The position numbers and the translations under genes are program-made. This document shows, one piece after another, positions 47,760 to 58,897 of a DNA stretch of 64,000 nt; the stretch's first letter is position 1, and every line of letters begins with the position of its first letter. The notes below the pieces were generated by a model. It did no database searches. It was not told the DNA's origin and worked only from the letters and a program-made list of their open reading frames with translations. The DNA comes from Cryptomeria japonica (Eukaryota > Streptophyta > Pinopsida > Cupressales > Cupressaceae): the NCBI RefSeq assembly GCF_030272615.1, contig NC_081408.1, positions 618,820,476 to 618,884,475 of the forward strand, read 5' to 3'.

Positions 47760-48230
47760 TCTAGCAATTGAGGATAAGGAGTTCTTTGGAGAAACCAAAA
47801 GAAGAGAAATTAGTTAAGACTAGCTTGCATGCCAAGATAGAACTGAATACATGGATTATAGACTCCAAATGTTCAAATCATATGACTGGTGATAAAGACA
47901 GGTTTATTAATCTCAAGAAATATGATGGAGGATTTTCCAAGTTTGTTGGAGAAGATGGTGCAGCTATTTGAGGTATTGGAAGTGTTTCTATTTATGGTAA
48001 GCATAAGACTGATGATGTTTATATGTTGAAGACTTAAGACATAGTCAATTAAGTGTTAGTCAGATGTGTAGAAAAGGTTATGAAGTTTTGTTCAGTAGTA
48101 TTTAATGTGTGATTAGAAAAGAGGAGACTAGTAAATGAGTTACAAAAGGATTCAAAACATGCGGAAATGTATATTATATCAAGGATAGAGAGGAGAACAA
48201 GTGTTTGCTAGTGTAGATGATTGAGATTGT
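47760..48230 (+). pseudogene. Copia protease and start of the pre-integrase region, decayed
   Basis: NTWIIDSKCSNHMTGD (47846 onward) is the copia protease signature, with the active-site D-S-G changed to D-S-K. A LSVSQMCRKGYEVLF phrase near 48050 belongs to the zinc-binding pre-integrase region. Stops follow, for example after DGAAI and LKT. Confidence 0.8.
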
Positions 48231-48439
48231 TCCAACAGTTCCATAGAAGATATGTGATCCAAAATAAAATAGAGAAGGAAACAAATGAATAAGAAGAAGA
48301 AGAAGAGGAGGAGGAGGAGAATTAAGAGAAAGTTCCTACTAAGTATGTTTGGAAGCATCATTCAAAGAATCAGGTAATTAGAGATAAGACAAAAGTTGTT
48401 CAAACAAGAAGGAAGATTGTAGAAGCTCAAGATCAATAT

Positions 48440-48885
48440 AATTATTATTTTCTATCTGTGACTGAGCCAAAGACTTATGAGGAAGGAAGCAAGGATGAAA
48501 GTTTGGTAAAGGCAATGGAAGAAGAAATAAATCAGATCCAGAAGAACAAGACTTGGGAGCTAGTACCTTGACCAGTGGAAAAGAATGTAATTGGAACTAA
48601 GTGGGTATTTATATAAATAAGTTGAATGAGAAAGGACAAATGATTGTAAGGAATAAAGCAAGACTAGTATGTCAAGGATATTCTCAAGTAGAAGGTATAG
48701 ATTTTGAAGAAAACTTTTCTCCTATAGTAAGGATGGAAGCTATACGCATGTTTCTTGCATTTTCTACTTACAAGAACTTTAAAGTTTATCAAATGGATGT
48801 CAAATCAATATTTCTAAATGGAGATCTAGAAGAAGAAGTTTACATTGAGAAAACATATGGATTCAGATGGATCTAGAAAAAGGAG
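48440..48885 (+). pseudogene. Copia reverse transcriptase N-terminal fragment, out of order
   Basis: The phrases AMEEEINQIQKNKTWELVP, VIGTKWVF, ARLVCQGYSQVEGIDFEE, NFSPIVRMEAIR, VYQMDVKSIFLNGDLEEEVY belong to the copia RT fingers and palm before the catalytic YVDD motif. The fragment ends after KTYGFRWI, before the DD site. A TGA sits after ELVP and a TAA after VFI. It lies upstream of the integrase segment, opposite to the normal order. Confidence 0.85.
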
Positions 48886-48895
48886 TATACAAGGT

Positions 48896-49755
48896 GAGAA
48901 TTATTTCATGTTATTGATTGATGATTACTCTAGAATGTCATGGGTTGCATTTTTGAGAGAAGTCGGAAGATTTAGAGAAATTAAAAACATTCAAGGCTAA
49001 ATTTAAAAATGAAGTTGATAGAGAGATTAATTGTTTGAGGTCTGATAGAGGAGGAGAATTTACTTCTGATGAGTTTAACAACTTTTGTGAGAAGCATGAT
49101 GATATTAGAAGATAGTTGTCTTCCCCAATAAAACCACAATAGAATGGTGTAGTAGAAAGGATGAGTCAAAAAATTTATGAGGCAGCTAGAACAATGATCA
49201 AAGGAGAAAAACTTTCGGAAATATATTGGAGAGAAGCAATTCATACTGCAGTTTACGCTCTTAATAGAATTCTATACGAGAAGAGACATGGAAAGACATC
49301 TTATGAGATATGGCATTGTAGAACTCTGACAATTGAATATTTTAAGGTATTTGGAAGCAAGTGCTACATCCATAGAGATGATGATAATATTGGAAAGTTT
49401 GACAATAGAGATGATGAAAGAAATTCTCCAGGATATTCTACAAGGAGCAAGGCATACTAGTGTTACAATAAAAGGTTGAACAAAAATGTTGAAAGTGCCA
49501 ATGTGAAGGTTGATGAAGATGATTCTAAAGAGACTGACAAATTGGTAGGTTATGAGTTTGGTGAACAGGATGACATAAAAAGGGAAGAAAAGACTAGAGA
49601 AGGAGAAGAAGAAAAGGAAGCCCAAGAAGCTCCGACATCTACATATAAGACCCCAAAATATGTTCAGAAGAATCACTCAGTGGATCAAATTATTGGAGAT
49701 AATAACAAAGGTACAATCACAAGAAGCAAAGTACCTCAAGAACAAGTTTTGTTAT
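48896..49755 (+). pseudogene. Copia integrase core fragment and pol linker, decayed
   Basis: It begins inside the catalytic core at YFMLLIDDYSRMSWVAFL. It then shows CLRSDRGGEFTSDEF (second catalytic Asp) and NGVVERM (catalytic Glu), followed by the integrase C-terminal phrases TAVYALNR and FKVFGSKCYIHR. The linker ends with ITRSKVPQEQVLL, which normally leads into RT. The first catalytic Asp would lie upstream and is missing. Confidence 0.85.
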
Positions 49756-49758
49756 GTT

Positions 49759-51012
49759 TGTTGGAAGCACTGATATCGGGAGTAAAATGAGAGGGGGGGG
49801 GGGGTGGGGGGGCTGAATCAATTTACTAACAGTTACAACACTTAATTCAATTATAAACCATAAACCAAAGAAAAACACAATGAAGAATATAATATGAAAG
49901 CACAACACACATACCACCAATATTTTGACGTGGAAAACCCGAAAAGGGAAAAACCATGGTGGGAAACCCTACCCACAATCAAATGAATACTTTGCAATAG
50001 TATTATGAATAATTACAATAGGATCTACACTTGCACAAAGGCCAATAGACTAGAGCACACTTATCATCACAAAGGGAAGTCTCACTGACTTACATAAACA
50101 TCAGACTACAATCCAGAAAGAAATGAACTGTGAAAGTAGCATCTACTAATGCCTGATATAGTTCTGATTAAATATTGATGTCTTCTTTGGAATGCAAAAT
50201 CTTCCTCAAACCTTCACTGAATGATATAACCTTGTTCGCTCATAAACCACTCTTTGATAATGCAGACATAATTATCGACACCAAAATTACATGAATAAGT
50301 CACCTATAAATACAGATAATCAACCTTATTGACAAGGTCGGCTAAACCCTAAACCCATAAACCCATAATTACAAAAATTACATCACATGATACCACTGGA
50401 ACAATATTATGATTTACATACATAGAATGGACCTAAATCAAATATCCAAACAATTATATCCACCGAATATTTTGATAAGACCAAAATCCAACACGCTTCA
50501 CCAACTGGTAGAAACCCTCAATGAAATAACAAAAAGTTTAATCGGATCCAAATAGGACAATCATAACAACACACCATCCAATGCAAAGTCACCAAAAGAT
50601 CATGATACGATCAAGAAGCACCAACAACATGATAGAAACTAATTCCATAACCTAGACCAAAAATCCACTGACCAAGTCACCAAGTACTGCATACTGGTAA
50701 AGCTAACTGAGAATGCTAGGCAAGTTGTTAAAGCAAAAAGCTAGCCGGTAAAGGCACAAGCTAATCCGGTACCCAAAAATACCAAAATTGATAACCAAAT
50801 CATGAACTACTAGAATATAGAAAACATATAACCATCCAAAATAGGCATCCAAAATTGATTCTAGAGATCTGATCATACTAGATCAGAATCACAACCAAAA
50901 CCAAGACGATCACCAAGACTAATCAGGATAGATCCAACCGATATAGTCTCCAGTCGAGATATAGTGTTGACATTAGTGACAACACTTAACTAAATCCAGC
51001 ATATTGCCAACA
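49759..51012 (-). repeat. 3' LTR of the minus-strand copia element
   Basis: On the minus strand it starts TGTTGGCAATATGCTGG after the purine tract and ends TGCTTCCAACA. It contains G-runs at 49791-49812 and a TGACGTGGAAAACCCG block near 49927 that is shared with the solo LTR at 12069. Confidence 0.85.
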
Positions 51013-51026
51013 ATCTCCCCCTTTGG
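51013..51026 (-). promoter_or_regulatory. Polypurine tract of the minus-strand copia element
   Basis: The minus strand reads CCAAAGGGGGAGAT just before the LTR start TGTTGGCAA. Confidence 0.85.
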
Positions 51027-51269
51027 CATTGATGGTAACACTGAATGTGAAAAACATCCAAGTGCCAAGGAATGCCAACAATCTCCCAAAACGCTAAACT
51101 CAAATATATCTCCCCCTTTGATTAATAGTTTTTCACATGAATACCTCTCCCCCTTTGACATAAATGACCAAGGATGGATTCCAAACAAAGAATACTAAAC
51201 CAAACAGCTGACTACTCCCCCTGAGTAGTAGCACCATCTTCATCAACCCAGATTAGAAAAGTATGTTTG

Positions 51270-52900
51270 ATAAGCTCATTGAATTGATGCATCCCTGCAT
51301 CTCTAAGCCTCTTCCAGAGGGTTGGTAACCCACAACCGATCTTTGAGATATTGAAAAGTGTCTTTAGACAATGGTTTTGTTAGAATATCTGCAATCTGTT
51401 CCTTCGCAGGCACCTAAACCAATATGACTTCCTTTACTTCAACCTTTTCCTTCAAGAAATTATACCTTATAGAAATGTGTTTAGATTTTGAATGAAATAC
51501 CAGATTCTTTGACATATCAATAGCAACAATATTATCGCAATGAATAACAATAGGCTCATCATAACTTACCCTTATAACCTTTAACATTTGTTTCATCCAT
51601 TAAATATGAGTACAATTTGTAGCAGCTGCAACATATTCTTCTTCAATAGTAGATAATGAAGTGCATGATTGTTTCTTACGAAGTAATGAAACCAACTTCT
51701 TCCCAAGAAAGAATGCACCGCCAGTGGTGCTCTTCCAGTTATCCACATCTCCTACCCAATCAGAATATGTATATGCACATAATCTGAAGTCATCATCCTC
51801 AGGATACCATAACCCAAAGTCTGTTGTACCTACCAAATATCTGAATATCCTCTTGACAACAATATCATGATCTTCTCTAGGATCTTCTTGAAATCTAGAA
51901 GCAATACAAATAGAATTCATTATATCATGTCTTGTCTGAGTTAGGTACAACAAACCACCAATCATTGATTTGTATCTACTTGAATTCACTTTAGGGGATT
52001 CATCATCCTTTGACAATTTGCAACCAATTATCATAGGAGTACCGACAGGTTTAGAACTCTCAAGTCCAAATTTCTTAAGTAATTCCTTCACATACTTAGT
52101 TTGACAAATGAAAATACCTTTATCAGTCTAAGTAATCTACAAACCTAAGAAAAAATTCATCTCACCAATCATAGACATTTCAAATTCATTCTTCATATCA
52201 TCAGCAAATTTCATGCATAGACCATCTTCTCCTCCAAAAATGATATCATCCACAAAGACATCAATAATTAATATATCATCATGTTCAATTTTGTAATATA
52301 GGTTTCTATTAGCATTACCTTTACTAAAACCAAGCTTTTAAAGATACTTATCCAATCTAGCATACCATGCTCTAGGAGTTTGTTTTAGTCCATATGAAGT
52401 TTTCTTCAATCTGCAAATCATGTCCTTGTCTTCAAATAAAGAAAATCCATCAGGTTGCTCAATGTACACTTCCTCTTCAAGATCTCCATTCAAAAATACA
52501 CATTTAACATCCATCCGATATACTCTGTAGTTCTTGTGTGCAACATAAGCAAGCAAAAGTCTTACCGCTTCAATTCTAGCAATCGGGGCATAAGTCTCTC
52601 CATAACCAATTCTTTCTTCCTATGGATAACCTTTTCAAACCAATATAGCCTTGTTTCTTACAACTTAACCTTCCTCATTCAATTTATTCTTGAAAACCCA
52701 TTTAGTTCCAATAATGCTCTTGTCTTTAGGTCCAGGTACTAGTTCCCATGTCTTATTCTTTTCAATCTGATCTAATTCCTCTTCCATTGTTTTTATCCAA
52801 TTTTCATCCTTACTTGCTTCAATAAATGATTCCGGTTCAATTTGAGAAATTAAACATACCTCTTCAATAGCTAACCTTCTCCTAGTCATCACACCTTTCC
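51270..52900 (-). pseudogene. Copia reverse transcriptase and RNase H, decayed
   Basis: RT phrases in order: EELDQIEKNKTWELVPGPKD, IIGTKWVFKNKLNE, VYRMDVKCVFLNGDLEEE, LKKTSYGLKQTPRAWYARL, and the catalytic VFVDDIIFGG near 52250-52220 (Phe for Tyr, both Asp kept). RNase H phrases: YTYSDWVGDVDNWKSTTGG (51750-51700), LSTIEEEY and VIHCDNIVAIDMSKN. Reading breaks occur near 52660, 52335, 52130 and 51600. It is the best preserved pol region in the window. Confidence 0.9.
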
Positions 52901-52980
52901 TTTTATCTCCAATGATTTTATCTTCACAATGATTTACCTTGACATACCTGGGAGTCTTTGAATTTTCTTCATTTGCTGAC

Positions 52981-53752
52981 TCATTGTAATATTCTTGTCA
53001 TTGTTGAATTTTCTGATGCTACCAGTGTTACTAGTTCACTATTCTGAATTGATTCTTGCATTACCAGTTTAGGTTTGATAAATTCATCTTTCGATCCATT
53101 ATCAAATGATCTGGCTTGATTACTGCCATGCTCATCCACCCTGACATTTATGCTTTCCATTATCCTATTCAATATTTTGTTATAACATCTATATGCTTTT
53201 CTCTTAATATAATAACCCAAAAATATTCCTTCATCACTTCTAGGATCAAACTTTCCTAATGCATCATCTCTTCTAATGTAGCATTTGCTTCCAAAAATTC
53301 TGAAATATCTGATAGTGGGAGTATGACCAAACCATAATTCATAAGGAGTCTTGTCGATATCGCCTTTAATGTGTACTTTGTTGAAAGTGTATACAGCTAT
53401 ATTGATAGCTTCCCTCCAATAGATATCAGGTAATCTAGCTTATGTCATCATAGTCCTTGTTGCATCCAATATTATTCTATTATTCCTTTCCACCAATCTA
53501 TTCTGTTGTGGAGTCCTAGGTGCAGAAAATTGTCTCCTAATACCATTCCTTTCACAGAGGTTTTTGAATTCATCGGATGTAAACTCACCGCTATGATCTG
53601 ATCTCAAGCACTTTATCTTCAGTCTTGTCTCATTCTCAACCATAGATTTAAATATTTTGAATTTCTCAAAAGCTTCATATTTTTCATTCAAAAATGCTAC
53701 CCTCATCATTCTAGAATAGTAATCAATAAGTAACATATAATATCTGGGTAAG
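52981..53752 (-). pseudogene. Copia integrase fragment and linker, minus strand
   Basis: It begins at YYMLLIDYYSRM, continues with CLRSDHSGEFTSDEF, then PQQNRLVERNNR, and after a break into the linker KRKAYRCYNK and beyond. The integrase N-terminal zinc region and first catalytic Asp are absent. Confidence 0.85.
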
Positions 53753-54539
53753 TGCACAAAGATGGTGGTCAAAAGGGGGGTATAAGTGGACACTTTTTTT
53801 CTACAATCAAGTGAACCTGGACTTGGAGGAAAAATTTGAAAGTCATCCACTCAAGATATGAAGATAATCAAACAACAAATATTGTAGTACTCTAAATCTA
53901 GTTTCCAAACTATGAAACTTTTTCAAAATTGGATAAAATTAAGGGGCTCAAATACTTCGCGCATAAAAAATAGACCCTGATTTTTTCTGAAAAACATAAC
54001 ATAGTGTCTGACGTACCCATCAAAAAAGTCATAGTTAGATTTAGTATTTTGACAAATACTTTGGCAGAAAGATAGTTAAGAGTGAGAACTAGAAGATGTG
54101 TATTTTTTTGTAATTTTTTGTTGAGTATTTTTTTTTTAATGATTTTTCCAATCAAGCACATCTTGAAAATTAGGTACATGTTCGTGCGCGAAGCATAAGT
54201 TGGACTAAACAAATCAAAAATACAAATTTTTTTTTAAAATTGTAAAGAATCAAGTTTACTACAATAATATATAATTTTTTTAAAATTTGGATAAGTATAT
54301 CAAAAGTTATTAAAAAAATGGTGCACCTATGTTTGTGAGAACTATGGAGACACTGGTAAAAGAAATTCAATAATAATATGTTATTGTTGTTCAAATTGGG
54401 AAAAAATTATATAGTTAGAAAGCTCAGAAGATGGGTGAAAATATGGTGGAAATTTTAGAAATACCCACTTGATGAAGTGTAAACCTGATAATGACAAAGT
54501 CGATAAACCAAGTTGATAAAATAAAACACGTCAAAAATG
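53753..54539. other. AT-rich spacer without a recognisable gene
   Basis: Stop-dense sequence that is not related to copia, immediately beyond the truncation point. Confidence 0.5.
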
Positions 54540-54616
54540 AGAGAAATGGAGGGAAATCAAACTTCCAAACCATAGCTTTGTCATCCATGCCTATTTCCAA
54601 GCCTAAACAGTCAAAA

Positions 54617-54690
54617 GCATGTATGGGGTACTTGTGGTTTAAAAAGCACGTACGAGGTACTTATGGTATAAGCAGCGCGTACGCACTATT
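54617..54690. repeat. AGCGYGTACGxGGTACTTAT short repeats, left cluster
   Basis: Three spaced copies (54617, 54645 and 54674), the last diverging after AGCGCGTACGC. They match a second cluster at 58325-58574. Confidence 0.7.
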
Positions 54691-54908
54691 GTATAATATG
54701 ATATTGTATATATAATATGTGTATATACATATAATATATGTATTATATAATATATGTATAATATGATATTGTATATATAATATGTGTATATACATATAAT
54801 ATATAATATTTATATATATATATATATGTATGTATATAATAATATATAATATATTAAGTATATATATACACATATAAGTGTATTGTCTCCCCCTCTCAAA
54901 CGCATACA

Positions 54909-54962
<54 letters not shown>

Positions 54963-55140
54963 CACATCCCTCTCTCTCCCTCCCTCTCTCCCCTTCTCCC
55001 TTCCTCCATACCCCATCCCTCCCTCTCTCCCCTTATCCCTTCCTCCATACCCCATCCCTCTCTCTCTCGCTCTCTCCCCTTCTCCCTTCCTCCATACCCC
55101 ATCCCTCTTTCTCTTCTTATCTCCCTCCCTCCCTCCATAC
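54691..55140. repeat. TA-rich tandem tract and CT microsatellite
   Basis: A TATAATATGTGTATATACATA unit repeats at 54700-54890, then a pure CT run (54911-54958) and CTCCC/CCATACCCCATCCCT repeats follow to 55140. Confidence 0.9.
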
Positions 55141-55654
55141 CCCATTGCAACTTTGTCTACACTTCTATAGAAGTAAGTGAATTTATTTCTTATCTGTAGC
55201 TTCCTCTTTGATTTTTATAATGTATGCTCTCCTAAGAAAATTGACTGATGGATTTGTGTGTATATTGAATAGGACGAATAGGGTTTGAAATTGAACCATG
55301 GGTGCATTACCGTGACAAATAAGGAAACCTGCAGCAATATTCTTCTCGAATGTGTTTTTAATGAGCAGAGTAGATGTGGAAAATAGTGTCAACAAACCAA
55401 CATGATGAGTCAGATTGCCTGCAATATGTTTTTCAGAAGGAAACAACTGGTAGGAGGAGAAAGAGGGAGAGTAACACAGATGATGTCCTGGAGAATGATA
55501 GTGGTGGGTATGCAAGAGTTCCCATGTTGTTACACAATGCCTATCACCTAAATAAATTAAAGTTTGTTGTATGCATGGCAGTGGTAGTATATGATGATCA
55601 TCACTTGTCAAACGGCTTGGAATGATACATACCCATGAAAGAAATCAAGTGTGT
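55141..55654. other. Possible duplicated first-exon region of element B
   Basis: CACTTCTATAGAAGTAAGTG (55160-55179) and the following TTGAATAG|GAC ... ACCATGGG (near 55265-55303) resemble the 5' exon, donor, acceptor and start context at about 58671-58901. The 83-codon open frame at 55374-55625 has no recognised family. Confidence 0.35.
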
Positions 55655-57619
<1,965 letters not shown>

Positions 57620-57620
<1 letters not shown>

Positions 57621-57906
57621 CCTCCCTTCTTCTCTCCCTCCCTCCCTCCCCCCTCTTCTCTCCCTCTCTCCCTCCCTCTCTCTACCTTCCATCCCCCCTC
57701 TCTCTGTCTCTCCCTCTCTCTCCCTCTCCCTCCTTCGCTCTCTCTCTCTTCATCTCCCTCCTTCCCTCCTTTCTCTCTCCCTCTCCCTCCTTCCCTCTCT
57801 CTCTCTCTCTCCCTCCCTCTACCTCTCCCTCTCCCTCCCTCCCCCCTCTCTCTCTCCCTCTCTCCCTCTCCCTCCTTCCCTCCTTCTCTCTCACTCCCCC
57901 TACTCT

Positions 57907-57988
<82 letters not shown>

Positions 57989-58113
57989 CTACCTCCACCT
58001 CTCCCTCCCTCCACCCTCTCCCTCTCTCCCTCTCCCTTCTTCCCTCCTTCTCTCTCCCTCCCCCCCTGCTCTCCCTCTCCCTTCCTCCATACCCCTTCTT
58101 CTCTCTCACCCTC

Positions 58114-58186
<73 letters not shown>

Positions 58187-58310
58187 CTTCCCTCTCTCTC
58201 TTCCTCTCTCTCTCTCTCCCTCTCTCCCTCTCTCCCTCTTTCCCACTCTATCCCCCGTACTCTCCCCCTCTCCCTCTCTCTCTCTCTCTCCCTCCCTTTT
58301 CATTCACATT
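57620..58310. repeat. Long CT/CCCT microsatellite
   Basis: About 690 bp of nearly pure pyrimidine. The 243-codon Ser/Leu/Pro frame here is a low-complexity artefact. Confidence 0.95.
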
Positions 58311-58324
58311 TTTTCTACTACCAA

Positions 58325-58574
58325 TAGTGCATACGGGGTACTAAACCTATTAGTTCACTACCCTGCCATAACTTTTTTAAGGCGTAGGAGCGCGTACGCG
58401 GTACTTATTACTTGTAAGCGTGTACAGGGTATTGAGCCCATTAGTCGCTACCCTGCGATAACATTTTTTAGGCTTAGGAGCGTGTACATGCTACTTATTA
58501 ATACAGAATGGGGAAAAAAATACCATTGGGTTTGCCAACATTTTATGGACTAACAACGCGTACATGGTACATAG
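58325..58574. repeat. AGCGYGTACGxGGTACTTAT short repeats, right cluster
   Basis: Copies start at about 58325, 58389, 58416, 58479 and 58555. Part lies in a 90-bp tandem duplication (58340-58410 and 58434-58500). GCGTACGC is itself palindromic. The cluster is just upstream of the transposase-like gene. Confidence 0.75.
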
Positions 58575-58897
58575 ACATAGTTTTAGTTGCCCAAGAGCCT
58601 CAAAGGCCTCAAAGGCCTCAAAAGAATTTTTTGAGGTCGTTGAAGGCCCCACTGGAACTGTGTTTGCACTTCTATCATTGTTTTATACATAGAAGTAGGT
58701 GAATTTTTTTTTTTGGCATGATTTCAAATAATTGAATTGTTGTTCTTATTAGTTTTGTCAATAGTATTGTGATTGTTTAATAGTTTGATTCCAAAAAATA
58801 GTGATAAGATGCATATTTATGGTTATTTGTTTTTTTATGAACTTTTGTTTACATATATATGTAATATGATTCTATTTAGGACAACCGATATCAACCA

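Larger units (their letters stand above)
45584..49758 (+). mobile_element. Degenerate Ty1-copia element with shuffled pol domains
   Basis: A 5' LTR (45584-46770), primer site, gag, zinc knuckle and protease occur in the usual order. A reverse-transcriptase N-terminal segment then comes before an integrase segment, the reverse of the normal copia order. The element ends where the LTR of an opposite-strand copia element begins (49759). No 3' LTR was found. Stops are frequent. The LTR start TGTTGGAAGTATGAATTG and the ACGTG...GGAAAACCC block (inverted) mark it as a relative of the neighbouring minus-strand element. Confidence 0.8.
49759..53752 (-). mobile_element. 5'-truncated Ty1-copia element on the minus strand
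   Basis: In transcription order: integrase fragment, linker, reverse transcriptase, RNase H, polypurine tract, 3' LTR. Gag, protease, the first part of integrase and the 5' LTR are missing, and similarity ends abruptly near 53752. Its LTR abuts the end of the plus-strand copia element. Confidence 0.85.
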
